NCBI GenBank assembly: GCA_020152595.1
Contig: JAIGNY010000696.1
Coordinates: 535,001-599,000 of the forward strand
Origin: Chiridota heheva
Taxonomy: Eukaryota > Echinodermata > Holothuroidea > Apodida > Chiridotidae
Reading direction: 5' to 3'
DNA: 64,000 bases
This document shows positions 14,101 through 26,871 of the stretch, in pieces (the first letter of the stretch is position 1; each line of letters begins with the position of its first letter). The notes beneath the pieces are model-generated. The model did not search any database. It saw only the letters and a list, made by a program, of their open reading frames with translations, and was not told the origin of the DNA. The position numbers and the translations under genes were made by a program.

Positions 14101-17100
14101 TCAGGCCGTAGTCACATGACTATTACTTTTGAACTTTGACATCTTCAAAACAAACTTAACGCTGTAGAGTGTGAAGAACGGGCGGAGAAAGTGTGCCAAG
14201 AATAATCTGATTTTGCCTAGGCTGGATCATATTTTGTCCGATTTTGGGGGATTTAAAAAAAGGGAGGGAGCTCTTCCAACATACAAAGGTTTCTTTGACG
14301 TCAAAACTTATTGGTAAGCAATGTCTTTACTCTAATTTTTCTTGCTCAAATCTGAAAAGTAACCATTATGGGTAAAAACAGGTTCATAGTTAATACATGT
14401 ATAAAAAAAAAAAAAAAGTTAAATAAATATGTAAAACTAAAGGTAAGTACTGCATGTGTGTCTTTCTATTGTAGATGAATAAGAATAAATTTACATTTTC
14501 AAAATAACACCAATCTGGAAAGAAAAACAACTAGAAAACTATACAATCTAGATATCTAGCAGATCACGTTACTATTATGTGTTGTATTTCATCACGTTCA
14601 TCGCATATTTTGTAATACCAATAACAGCGTAATCATCGGACACTTGTAGTGAGAGGCCTGTACTGGGCCTTTTTTTCGTTATGTTTGCCCACTGACATCA
14701 ATGTTTTCCAGTGTAGGGTGTAGAAACACATTTTTTATTTTTATTTTTCTTTTACAACATTTTAGCACATTTCGTAATTAAATTTATGCTCTAACAGTCA
14801 TGGCCTAAGCGGTAGCATTACAACTGTGATGTATGAAGTAGTGCAAAAAATATTGTAGTGTATTTTAGTTTTGAGTCATTAGTTTTCTTTGCAGGAATTT
14901 CCCCCCTTAAAATTCTTTTTGAGGGACTTTAATTATTTGTTCATGCATCACACATCTTAATGTGACTGCACAGACGCAGTTGAAGTCACTAATAATAATC
15001 TTTACGTTGCATTGTTTTTGCGCACTACGACTACACCTGCAACAAAGGACAAGTTCCTACTCCACTACGACTACGACTATGCCTGCATGGAACGGACAAG
15101 TTCCTGGTAGGCCTCCTATCATGAAATAAGGCATCTTGTAAAAAGGAAAATACCACTTGTCCCCTCAAACCCAACTATGACTTTGCCTTCGAGATCATGG
15201 AAGGGGTATTCCTTGAGAAGTGCGTTGGATTCTGCAGTAACTCTCGTCACTCTAACTTCTAACATCCATTTTAAGTACAGAAAGCAATGCATCTACAGGC
15301 TATGTAAATATAAGCTAATCGGTTTGGCGCATTTGAGAATTGCAGTGAAAAATTAAAAATCTTGCAGTTACAGTAGTTAGCCATTTATACCTTATTTGTA
15401 TTTTGGCGTGGGGTACGATTGATCATTTCTGAAGATGAAAGTGTCGTAACGGAGCGGCAACTAAAAATCCAGTATCACTCGTAATCAACTCCGATATGTG
15501 ATGCTCGTAGTGTAACCACATTGCTAACTTTATATGATATTTAGTGCTTGATTATACAATTTATGACTAACTTTTGACCAATCAAATTAATGCAATTTAG
15601 TTGGACATGTACACTTTTGCTAATATTAGAAAAACAGTTGTGACTTGCTGAAAGTTTGTCGCTATTTTAATATTAGTCCTGAATTGAAAATCAGTGACTT
15701 CACTGGCTTGGTTGCTACTCAAGAGTACATAGTGCTTAGGCTTCACACTCTAAACGATCCCTTTTGTGTGCATCAAACGTACTTTTATCCTTAAATTGGG
15801 TTTCATACTACCATTTGAGATTCTTATTAAACGTGGGTGTATCTCCCAATCGTGTAAACACTGGGGGATATCTTAATATGTTATTGCAATGTGATAATAT
15901 TTTGTTCAGCATATTTATGAAAGGACTCGCTTGTTGTCGTACGAAAGCAAACTTTCCAGTGTGGGCCCGCACTCTTGAGACTCCTTGACAGACTTTGTTC
16001 ACAGGAAAGTCCTAAATTTACTTATCATGGGGGCTGCGATTGGGGATCCAAATGTAGACTGAAATATTAATTCATTTCTGTAGTTTTAATAGAATGTTAC
16101 AGCAAGTGAGCCGTCAATTATGTGAAAGGTATTTCCTCAAATTTTATTGCAGTTTGTAGGGTTAAATCTTAGTGGATTAGTAAATTGCTATGTAGGCCTA
16201 AAAAATGTTGGTGTTTTTCCTCTAAAAGTTTGACTCAAATAATTATAGTTTTGCTTCTATTATTTTAGGATCAGGGTCTTGGGAGCCTACAGTACATAAA
16301 GGGCTTTATAATTTGGAAAGATAAATTGTAGGTTTTAAAAACAATGAAAACAAATTCTCTATTCTCAGTTTACTACTACATACTAGGATTTTTCCTTCTA
16401 CATAAAAACTCCTTTTCCAAGACTAACAGATTATGTACAAGACAGCAAAGTTTCATTATTTTATGGACTGATAGTGGCTGCCTTCTTCCAAGGTAGTATG
16501 ACTGGTAACAATTCAACCATTGAATTACTCCGCCAGTGGCTGCACACTTCCCAGAAAGGAAAGTAAGCTGAATTTGAAAAAAAAGGCTGCTTACTTTTGA
16601 GGTGTATCTTTCACACCTCTTTCAAGTGAACCTGGATTTAATAACTGTACCATGTTATTTGCTTGCGTCTTAAACATTTGCTTTGATTTAAATTGATATC
16701 ATCCACAGTTGCAGGTGGATGGAGGTGTACAGTAAGCCTTATGATGTCAGCTAAATTAGGAAACTGTTGCAGGCTAACATTAGATCTGCTTTTTCACATT
16801 CAACAAAAACAATAAAAGTTAAGCCTACTTAAAATTCAGGTATTAATCAAAAATGCAGTTCATAATTTAGGCTTCACCTTTCCTGAGACTGTGGATAGGG
16901 TAAAGTCTACCATCAGTATTACTGGAACTGATACTTATTAGGACTTCCAACTGCAGAATGAAATTATATAACATTTTCAAGGCTTCACAGGGCATGACAT
17001 TTCCTCAAAATGCTCCTACAGCAAACAAATGCTGTCGACCTAGGCTTTGCCACGGCAATTTATATTTCTATGACAGCAATATGATTCAAGCTTGCACGGT

Positions 17101-17200
17101 TTTGCCCCGACGTGAAACTGGTGGTTTCAAAACAATAACTGGTTTAATCGGAAAAATCGGTTTTTACCCGTAATAGCTTTGAACATAAAGTTAATTACAG
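11124..17200. other. Intergenic or intronic sequence, no gene recognised
   Basis: About 6 kb of AT-rich DNA. Short open frames (for example 13298-13525, 15764-15988) have no family motif. There is an imperfect tandem of a CACTACGACTAC...ACAAGTTCCT block at about 15020-15110. The palindrome-like AGGCCT motif recurs between 10.9 and 16.2 kb. It could be intron of the gene starting at 10325. Confidence 0.45.
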
Positions 17201-17364
17201 TAACTATAATTGCACTGTTATATGATAGCAGCTAACGATGTTTGTATTACAGTATTTTCTGTAAATAATGTTGAAAATTATTTCAGTGTAATTGATGCAC
17301 ACCACAGTCATGAAAGTGACAGAAATCACATTAACATTGATGCACATATTGATGCACCGAAAAA

Positions 17365-17440
17365 AAATTTAATGGAAGGAACAGTAGACAGCAGCTCAGT
17401 ATTATCTGATCTGCTGTCTACTGTTCCTTCTATCAAATTT
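17365..17440. other. 76-nt near-perfect hairpin (possible small-RNA precursor)
   Basis: Left arm 17365-17399 and right arm 17406-17440 pair at 33 of 35 positions. These include a perfect 20-bp block (17375-17394 with 17411-17430) and one G-U wobble, with mismatches only at 17371/17434 and 17395/17410. The loop is 6 nt. Size and shape fit a pre-miRNA or hairpin siRNA precursor, and a very short inverted-repeat transposon is the alternative. It lies inside an unrecognised 155-codon plus-strand frame (17210-17677), which I do not call as a gene. Confidence 0.55.
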
Positions 17441-17699
17441 AAAATTTTGGACTCTCACAAACGCACCAGATTAAACTTAGTACATCTCTGGTCATTTATA
17501 AATAAAGGATCAATTGAAACTACTGGCTTTAATTTATTTTGTTGTGATTTAAACAATACGGAAAACAAAAAGAAAAGCAAATTTTACCATCTTTTGGTAA
17601 TTTTTTACAGTGATTTAGATCTTTTCAGTACTTTTGGATTTTCATCAAACATGAGTTGTTTCGCGGAACTGGTTTGAGTTATGAAACCAATAGATGCAA

Positions 17700-18040
17700 G
17701 CCTAATATGATTTTACGGACAATTGCCCCAAAACGATGATAAGTAAAGAAAAATGCGCAACTAGTATGGGAAAAGTATTGACTCCCATGTACAAATAATT
17801 CTGATTTTAAAATCATAAAAAGATTATTTCTACAGTTTTGAAAATCTTTTTCATAGAAAATATGAATTAAATTTGGTTAAGAAATGACAGAACAGTTTGT
17901 TCAATGTCATGTAGTCCCGATCTCACACAGGTCCTTTGCCGTTTTCACTGTGCTTATCATGTGTCAAACATAAATATGCCTTGCGGTATATAATTTCAAA
18001 ACAACGCCACCACCCGGAAATCAATTTCATTACGATCATC
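17700..18040. other. Intergenic sequence, nothing recognised
   Basis: AT-rich sequence. A short ATG frame at 18048 (MATFTRRVLQLSSD, then stop) has a good start context but no donor, and could at most be an upstream ORF for the candidate at 18182. Confidence 0.4.
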
Positions 18041-18181
18041 TCCCAAAGATGGCCACTTTTACAAGGAGAGTGCTGCAACTCAGCTCTGATTAAACCTTTT
18101 TTTTCTTGCTTTTTTTTTGTTTTTGTACCATTTATTTGACTCATCAGGTAATAGTTACATGAATATTTAGTGAGCACAACA

Positions 18182-18211
18182 ATGGAAGCTGTTGTGATAG
18201 CGTATTTTTGG
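18182..18211 (+). CDS. Candidate 10-codon first exon with strong donor
   Basis: ATG in an ACAACAATGG context encodes MEAVVIAYFW and runs directly into a consensus donor GTAAGT at 18212. Short signal-peptide-type first exons of this kind are common in animals. No downstream exon could be found, because the next 5 kb is transposon and satellite, so it rests on start context and donor alone. Confidence 0.2.
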
Positions 18212-18514
18212 GTAAGTTTTACTGCTTGTAAAATGGGATTTTGATTGAGAGAGATTAAAGGCTAACGTTAAACTTCAAAGTTATACATTCACGTGCATAT
18301 CGCAAACTTTTGACACTGGACACTTTATTGATTGAAAAATTGATATAATAATCAACATTATTTTACAAGTTGTTTTTTGAAAAAATAGGGGAAAATTTGG
18401 ATGGTTGCCTAAAACTTTGAGCATGGGGGTCTACGACAGCACTGAGAGGTTCTTTCCATGGCAATTGCCATCGATGCCATTGGGAAATTCATCCCTTCAT
18501 ACAAAAATTACTCG

Positions 18515-19720
18515 TGAATGTATACACCTCTTCCATCTCGGCATCAACCCCACCACTCTCGGCACCTTCTCCTGGCCCACTTTTCCTCCTTGGGCCACCC
18601 CCCTCGCTTCTGTCCACCTGGACCTCTCCACTCATCACAAAGCTCAAACCCATCCTAACCTCTTCATCAACCTCCACAACCAAGTCAAAGACCAACTCTC
18701 AAATTACACCTCCATCTATACTGATGCGTCCAAGGAGGGCAACAAGACAGCTGCTGCTGCGGTCATCCAAGACATCATCCTCAGTAGCAGACTTCCCGAC
18801 TGACTCATCCATCTTTTCAGCCGAGGCTAAGGCCATTCTCCTTGCCCTCAACTTTATTGAGTACTCCCCGCTCAGCCACTTTGTTATTTTCTCCAACTCA
18901 AAGGCTCTTCTCACTTCTTTACTCAACCTTAAATGGGATAACCTCACATGCCACCTCCTCCTCCGCAAACTCCTTTCTCCCACCCTCTGCAGGAAAAGTA
19001 TTCTTTTCTTCTGGATACCCAGCCATATTGGCATCCCGGGTAATGACAGGGCTGATGCAGCCGCTAAGCTTTCCCTCACCCTCCTCCCTGCCCCTTTTCC
19101 CAAAACCCTCTCTGACATCAAACCGCTTATCGCTTCGCTTGTTCGGGACCGCTGGCAAACCTCATGGAAGTCCCAAATTGATAACAAACTCCATGTCATC
19201 CAGCCCACAATTCCGATCAAAGCCACCATCAACAAGCTCTCTTGTATTGACAACGTTCATATTACTGGTCTTAGAATTGGTCACACTCATCTCACCCACT
19301 CCCACCTCCTTATTGGCTCCCCCCATCCCCTCTGCAACAATTGCCATTGCACCCTCACAATCCATCTCGTTCTCCTTGCTTTCCCCCTGTACAACCTTCA
19401 CAGAGCTTCCCTCGCTCCCTACAACTCAATTGCTGAGTTCTTCCAGAAAAATCCTCCGGATAAAATTATCTCCTTCCTTCATCATGCCTCCCTCTACAAC
19501 CATATTTAATTCTCCTCTTCCAGCCCCTCTCCACTTTGTTTTTATTTCAACCATGCACCTCCCCTCACGATCACAGCTTTCTGACCTTTTGTCCTTAAAT
19601 TTCTCTCATTCTTCCCCTGTTTCCTTTACTTCCTACCTCTAGAATGATCTGACCTCTCAGGCACAATTTGACCTTAGTTGTTGTGGTGCCGTTAAGCCAT
19701 CATCAACAAACAAACAAACC
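18515..19720 (+). mobile_element. LINE fragment A with RNase H (I/Jockey-type), decayed
   Basis: This is the 3' part of a non-LTR retrotransposon: the C-terminal RNase H domain, a Cys/His tail and the 3' UTR. RNase H motifs in order are IYTDASKEG (first Asp), SIFSAEAKAI (Glu), VIFSNSKAL, where the third catalytic Asp is Asn, and FFWIPSHIGIPGNDRADAAA (last Asp). A frame change near 18800 separates the first motif from the rest. A C-N-N-C knuckle-like segment follows before 19509. The 3' UTR ends in GTGCCGTTAAGCCATC and a (CAAA)n tail at about 19706-19720. RNase H after the RT is a feature of the I, R1, LOA and Nimb groups. The reverse transcriptase is missing from this copy, which cannot move itself. 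Confidence 0.85.
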
Positions 19721-19844
19721 AATCAAAGATGCCACAGGAAATACAATGATTTGCATTGGTCCTGTTTGGCTGATGTAAAATTTGGTTGTTAATGTTTGGA
19801 CAAAGTTTGTTTATAAACAATATAATCCTCATCTCAAAGATTCC

Positions 19845-21230
19845 ATCATTCCCAGTAAAAATAGTTCTCGTTTTCTTGGATTCCCTCTCGATTCTAAGCT
19901 CTCTAATCTCCCCACATCAACATCCTCAAAACCAACTGTAACAAACCACTCAATCTCTTCAAGGTCCTTTCCAGCACCGACTGGGGAGTTAATTATCTCA
20001 CCTTGCATCACTCCCTTTTCAGATCTAAGTTGGACTACGGCAACTTCATCTACGGCTCTGCCCGCAAACTTTACTTAAGGCACATTGAGGTCATCGAAAA
20101 CACTGCCCTATGGCTCTGCCTTGGCGCCACCCAAACCACCTCATCACCAGTCTTCACGTAGAGGCCAATGAACTTTCCCTTGACCTCGGGTGCACCAGGG
20201 CTGGTCTCTCCTTTACTCTTTGCATCCTCACTGACCCACAGAACCCATGTTTCCATTCCACTCGCTCTCCTTCTTTCACCAACCTCTTCAATCTCAACTA
20301 ATGCATCCCCCCAACTTTCGGTATCAGGATGCATTCTCATTTCCCCAAACCCAACATCAACATTTTCTTGATAGCCAGGCACACTATTCCTCCCACTCCC
20401 ACCTGGGTTATCCCTCCTCCCCAAGTTTTACCTTGGCCTTCCTCCCACACGAAAGCTCTTCACAACCCAGCCTTCTTTGCTCCAAATACTGCCAACTCAG
20501 TAGACATTTCCATGACTACTCCTTCCTCTTCACCGAGAACTCCACACAGAAAGGCTCCTTTGCAGCCACTGCCGCCTGTCCCGGCCTCACCCTTTCTTTA
20601 AGGTTACCTGATGGAGTCTCCATCTACTCTGCTGAAGCAAAGGCTATCCTCCTATCTTTAAACTTCGCAGAACTCTCCTTCTGCCCCTACTTCGTCATCT
20701 TCTCTGACTCAAAATCTGTTCTCACTGGCGTCCTGAACATTCTCTGGTCTAATCCACCAATCTTACAAATCCTAAACAAACTTCTCGCTCTCTCTTCCTC
20801 AGGGAAGAAAAGTATCTTTTTCTGGATCCCCAGCCATCCCGTCGCCAACAACGCTCTGCATCCAGCTGCCTCAGAAAGACCTGGCAAGAGGGTAACAAAC
20901 TTCACACTATCATTCCCAAAGAGTAAAGAGGATGTTGCCAACAACGCTGCCTCTGCCCTACTTGCAATCAAACCCACACTCCAGATCACTCCTCCCCCCA
21001 TTTTCTTTTATCTTACCATCCTATTCTTCCTTTTAATTACCTTTATTTGCTCCTTTATTATTTATTCTATTTCTTCACTCCTTCCTTTCCCCTTTCTCTC
21101 TCCCATTCCTCTCTGCCATAACTCTGTGGGTCTTTATTCACCAGTGCTTCATCAAACAGCTGTGGACATCTCTGTATAATCTTAGCTGTTGATAAAGGGA
21201 CGTAAAATATCCAAGCTACCCACTGTTACA
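19845..21230 (+). mobile_element. LINE fragment B: RT C-terminus plus RNase H, decayed
   Basis: A second, diverged copy of the same family. It begins in the RT palm/thumb region (SRFLGFPLDSKLS), shifts frame to LNLFKVLSSTDWG and SKLDYGNFIYGSARKLYLR, then to SLHVEANELSLDL. These are typical RT-to-linker motifs of Jockey/I-type LINEs. RNase H follows as SIYSAEAKAILLSLN, FVIFSDSKSVL (third Asp kept) and SIFFWIPSHP, but the last GNxxAD motif is lost and the first Asp is replaced. Several frame changes show it is dead. The 3' UTR block with TTCACCAGTGCTT lies at about 21127-21205. Confidence 0.85.
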
Positions 21231-21286
21231 AATCCAACCAAGTGTCAGAGGAATTGCAGACTGTATGCAGCCTCATTAGGTACCCA

Positions 21287-21616
21287 ATTTTCCACCCTCT
21301 TGCATCAAACCCGACCTCCACCATCTTGGCATAAACCCCGCCACTCTTGGCACCTTCTCCTGGCCCACTTTTTTCCCTGGGCCACCCCCTCCCTTCTATC
21401 CACCTGGGCCTCTCCACTCATCACAAAACCTAAACCCACCCTAAACTCTTAATCAACCTCCACAACCAAATCAAAGACCAACTCTCAAACTACACCTCCA
21501 TCTATACTGATGGCTCCAAGGAAGGCGACAAGACAGCTACTGTCATCATCCAATATATCACTCTCAGTAGCAGGCTTCCCAACTACTTGTCCATCTTCTC
21601 AGCCGAGGCCAAGGCC
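21287..21616 (+). mobile_element. LINE fragment C, interrupted by the 82-bp satellite
   Basis: Close to fragment A in nucleotide sequence: it covers the linker before RNase H and the first two RNase H motifs (SIYTDGSKEG and SIFSAEAKA). It stops abruptly at 21616, where the 82-bp array begins. LINE 3' UTR sequence resumes after the array at about 23420-23505, so the array lies inside this copy. Confidence 0.8.
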
Positions 21617-23448
21617 TTGTATTACGATCTGCTTGGCAAGCTGAAGATCCCGGGTCCAATTCCCAGTGGGTCTTAATACACCAGTGTGTTCATGTTCCTT
21701 GTATTAAGATCTGCTTGGCAAGCTGAAGATGATCCCAGGTCCAATTCCCAGTGGGTCTTATTTCACCAGTGCTTTTATGTTCCTTGTATTAAGATCCGCT
21801 TGGCAAGCTGAAGATCCCAGGTCCAATTCCCAGTGGGTCTTATTTCACCAGTGCTTTTATATTCCTTGTATCAAGATCCGCTGGGCAAGCTGAAGATCCC
21901 AGGTCCAATTCCCAGTGGGTCTTATTTCACCAGTGCTTTTATATTCCTTGTATCAAGATCCGCTGGGCAAGCTGAAGATCCCACTTCCAATTCCCAGTGG
22001 GTCTTATTTCACAAGTGCTTTTATGTTCCTTGTATTAAGATCCGCTTGGCAAGCTGAAGATCCCACTTCCAATTCCCAGTGGGTCTTATTTCACCAGTGC
22101 TTTTATGTTCCTTGTATTAAGATCCACTTGGCAAGCTAAAGATCCCAGGTCCAATTCCTAGTGGGTCTTAATTCACCGAAGATCCCGTCCAATTCCCTGT
22201 GGGTCTTAATTCACCAGTGCTTTTATGTTCCTTGTATTAAGATCCACTTGGCAACTGAAGATCCCACGTCCAATTCCCTGTGGGTCTTAATTCACCAGTG
22301 CTTTTATGTTCCTTGTATTAAGATCCGCTTGGCAAGCTGAAGATCCCAGGTCCAATTCCCAGTGGGTCTTAATTCACCAGTGCTTTTATGTTCCTTGTAT
22401 TAAGATCCACTTGGCAACTGAAGATCCCACGTCCAATTCCCTGTGGGTCTTAATTCACCAGTGCTTTTATGTTCCTTGTATTAAGATCCACTTGGCAACT
22501 GAAGATCCCAGGTCCAATTCCCTGTGGGTCTTAATTCACCAGTGCTTTTATGTTCCTTGTATTAAGATCCGCTTGGCAAGCTGAAGATCCCGGGTCCAAT
22601 TCCCAGTGGGTCTTAATACACCAGTGTGTTCATGTTCCTTGTATTAAGATCCACTTGGCAACTGAAGATCCCACGTCCAATTCCCTGTGGGTCTTAATTC
22701 ACCAGTGCTTTTATGTTGCTTGTATTAAGATCCGCTTGGCAAGCTGAAGATCCTAGGTCCAATTCCCAGTGGGTCTTAATTCACCAGTGCTTTTATGTTC
22801 CTTGTATTAAGATCCGCTTGGCAACTGAAGATCCCAGGTCCAATTCCCAGTGGGTCTTATTTCACCAGTGCTTTTATATTCCTTGTATCAAGATCCGCTG
22901 GGCAAGCTGAAGATCCCAGGTCCAATTCCCAGTGGGTCTTATTTCACCAGTGCTTTTATATTCCTTGTATCAAGATCCGCTGGGCAAGCTGAAGATCCCA
23001 GGTCCAATTCCCAGTGGGTCTTAATTCACCAGTGCTTTTATGTTCCTTGTATTAAGATCCACTTGGCAACTGAAGATCCCAGGTCCAATTCCCTGTGGGT
23101 CTTAATTCACCAGTGCTTTTATGTTGCTTGTATTAAGATCCGCTTGGCAAGCTGAAGATCCTAGGTCCAATTCCCAGTGGGTCTTATTTCACCAGTGCTT
23201 TTATGTTGCTTGTATTAAGATCCGCTTGGCAAGCTGAAGATCCCAGGTCCAATTCCCTGTGGATCTTAATTCACCAGTGCTTTTATATTTCTTGAATTAA
23301 GATCCGCTTGGCAAGCTGAAGATCCCAGGTCCAATTCCCAGTGGGTCTTATTTCACCAGTGCTTTTATGTTCCTTGTATTAAGATCCGCTTGGCAAGCTG
23401 AAGATCCCAGGTCCAATTCCCAGTGGGTTTTAATTCACCAGTGCTTTA
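21617..23448. repeat. 82-bp satellite, about 22 copies
   Basis: The unit contains TTGTATTAAGATCCGCTTGG, then AAGATCCCAGGTCCAATTCC and CAGTGGGTCTTAATTCACCA. Variants (GGCAACTGAAG versus GGCAAGCTGAAG; TATATTCCTTGTATCAAG versus TATGTTCCTTGTATTAAG) alternate in blocks, showing local reamplification. Part of the unit (GTGGGTCTT-ATTCACCAGTGCTT) matches the 3' UTR of the adjacent LINE. Periodic open frames of 60-100 codons across it are not genes. Confidence 0.95.
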
Positions 23449-23509
23449 CAACTGGTTTATCAAACTGTACATCTCATAACCTTAACTGTTGAGAAATGGA
23501 CGGAGAATA

Positions 23510-26500
23510 CTCAATCTAACTACCTTATAACAAAGAAAAAAAATTGTTTATGTAAAATAATTAAAAATTATGCATAAATGCATTAAAAATTAAAAAAATG
23601 TCAGACTTTAGTGAGCCATTATTTATACACGAATATGTGTTATTTAATTTTTTTAAGATGTATTTATTCAGAATTTCATGCTCATTTTACTGTGAAATCA
23701 ATTAAGACAATTTTGTTGGTGTCCATTAACCTTAATTTTAAATATCCATCTCCCCCCTCAGATGGAGCTGGACTGCTTCGGCTTGCTCTGCTCTGATTCA
23801 TATTTGATGGATTATCTGATGGATTCTTGCCGTGACAATATAATTTTTGTATTGGAAAATATTTGTACAAAATTGAACAGGTTAGGCATGATTGTGTATA
23901 CTGTACAGATCAAATTAAATAAATACTGCATGTAAAGTATATTGTTATGATTTGCTCTTAGCACTGTTTTTACCAAATATTTTCTTTATAAACAACAATG
24001 TTGTTTGTTTGTTTGTATTGTATTCTCTCTTTCGTTTTTTTTCCTTGTTCATTATGTGGCTCAGCTAAAATAAGTGTTGCTTTTCCAAGGTCCACTCTCT
24101 CTTATTAGTTTATATTCTAGCATACAAGGTCATATTTTACATTTTGTAAAAAGTGATTACGTAAACACAATTTTTTCTTGGCTTGCTTAAACTGAATTAT
24201 CATTTGTACTGTTTATATATTTTCTTAATTTATGTTTCATACCTTGGCAGGAAAAATTGTAATAAATAAATATCAGATTATTGCAGAAAAGTTCAAGATT
24301 TTCAAAGATCATAAACTATTAGTTCCTATCCTATATAGAGGGATTTCATCATGTGACTCTAAATCAACTGGGCTCCATTTTGCAGGGCAGCGGTGTCGTT
24401 GTGATTCACATGTCTTTACACAGCTCAGTCACATCACACGTACAACAAACATACTGCACGCTAACCACCAGTGCCAGTTCAGCGAATTTTACTGATTGCT
24501 TTTTTTGCTCGCTTTCGATTTTTTTCATATATTCCTTCATAAGTTATATTTTCACCGGGTGTATGAATAGTAACTTTAACGTTAATGCCATCTGATTGTT
24601 CGTTATACTCAGACAAAGCCTACATACCTGATATAAAGTGCTTGCTGCAAATCCTGGTGTGTAAGGCCTACCGTAGGTTGAAAGCTGTTGTGTCGTACAG
24701 CAGAAACCCACATTGAACGTCGATCAGGATCAAATGGAAATCAAGAAAATGTCTTTTTATTTCCCCACACACACATCTATTAGTGCAACCAATGGCACAG
24801 CAATATTTCAGCATAATTATCTTACAAAAATAATCTTAAAAACATGCAAACATATGTAAGTCTAATTAAGTGTACAGCAGACGACAGTGGTTTTGACCGA
24901 CAAAATGGCAATGTTAAATAAGCAAAGTCATGTGACCTCATGCCATAGTCACGTGACCTCGTGACATCAGCTGAAACACCCTTATTGAAATACATTTTTA
25001 AAAGGGGTAAAAATGTAAAGATAAACAATGCTTCGTGAAGTCATCTATGTGTTTAGTCATAAAAAGTGATATACAATACAGCATGCTGAAAATGAATACA
25101 TCAGAAAGGGGGAATTGACTAAAACAAGAATAAAACAATTTATCATTGCATAAATTTTACTTTTAATATATCATTCCAGCTTTATTTCAGAGCATCTAAA
25201 TTTAGTCATCCAAATTCTTACCTCAAACAGTACACATTTGAAATTACAGGAAGAGAAAATTGGAAAAATGATGATAAGAAAAACAAACCTCAGACAGAAG
25301 TGGTCAATTTGTCATTCAATTTCCACTGTGCTTAATAACTGTTTCCATCTGAAATTTTCATTCTTCATCCCAAATTAAACGGAAAATTCTAAATTTGGCA
25401 TCGGCAGACTCTGGACACTTTTGTGGAGAAGGTCAACTCCGTTGCTATTCTTCAGTCTGTCTGGGCGCATGCTGATTAAAATGAGCTAGCATAGCCCTGG
25501 GATTGTGAAAACATTTAATTTTCGTCTCAGATTTTTAGTGATTTTGTTCACTGGAGACCCTCACTAAAAAGAGATGTATTCTTCCCGGGGAAGGATTGAA
25601 TAACATCAGATCAAAATTCGCTTTGAATTTTGTTTTTAATGAAATTAAGTTTTTTGAGGTATGATTTGAATAAAGACAAAAAGAAAGAAGATATGTGAGG
25701 GGATAGGATTAGATTGATTTCTGACTGATGTCATTTATTTTGCAGGGATTTTTCTTATAGAAACTATTTTTAGGGTGTAGCACTGAATACCGAGTGCATA
25801 AATAAATACTCTTTAGAAATATTGATTAGTTTTGTATGTTACAGATGGGAAGAATGTAGGAAATCAAAGAACATCAAAAGCATTTCATCAATTAGAAAGA
25901 AATCTTGATTGCGCTGAAGTTTAAGCTTTTGTCGCCAGGAAAATTCCAATTTCACAAATGATGATTGTTTTCATTTGAAGAAATAAATAAAGAAGGAAAA
26001 ATCTTGATAATATTTGTCTGATAGATATAATCATCACTCATTCCTTGTGGAGGGGCAGGGTTGAGTCTCATTTCCTTGAGCTACTCAGAATAAAGTTGTC
26101 TTTATGGATGAATTAAAGAATAAATTTACTTCCATCCAGTGGCTAAACCAGTGCAACCAGCCACCATCCAAACTTGAGGTGGGATGGTCGAAGGGACTTA
26201 AATATATTATTTCTAAAAAGAAAATTGTATTATTTCTGAAAAGTCTGAAGAAAGATTATATTCTTATAACATTACAGTGAATGATGTAATATATTGAGAT
26301 AAAATCTGCTGGAATCTCGTGGACTATCTATCAGTTCGATTAGAAAGTTCTGTTTGTTTGTGGGGGCAGGTTGTAATTATAAATCTTGGTCAACACTTGC
26401 TGTCCTTGATAGTAACAAGTTTCCTGTTGGTCAGCTGTTAGGTCAAAAAGTACAACAGAAATACCCACAACATGTGAGTCATATTGTCCAAGCGCATGTA

Positions 26501-26870
26501 ACGAATGTTTTCCTCGATAACCGGAGTGACTGACCAAGGTGTAATAAGAAACCTTCTTCCAGCTTATCAAACGGAACTTCCCATGGAAGTTACCAGTCTT
26601 GTTGCCTTAAAAGGATTGTAAACATTTTTTTTTTTATATCCTCTTCCCCTGTTGATTTGTTTTGAAACTTTATGAAACTTTAGATTTGGGGGCATTGCAA
26701 TACATTTATACAGGAAGCTGTCATTTAATGATAGGATCTATGCATAAATTAAAGGTCTAAGGATGTTGTAAGGTTCAATTGCCTATTATTCCTATTATTT
26801 GTGCTAGAACATCTTTGAATATTGGAATTAGCTTCCAAGGTATGGCTGATATAAGTTTGAGGATTTTATG
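23510..26870. other. Intergenic sequence, no gene recognised
   Basis: AT-rich DNA. Open frames do not exceed 90 codons and lack family motifs. No tRNA, rRNA or snRNA signature was recognised. Confidence 0.5.
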
Positions 26871-26871
26871 T

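Noticed and set aside
17210..17677. 155-codon protein gene
   Set aside because: AT-rich, no family motif, no splice or start support, and the frame spans a near-perfect hairpin; the length could occur by chance.
21833..23155. Repeated 65-100 codon frames with a shared motif
   Set aside because: Products of the 82-bp satellite; the repeat length is not a multiple of three, so the frames restart with each copy.
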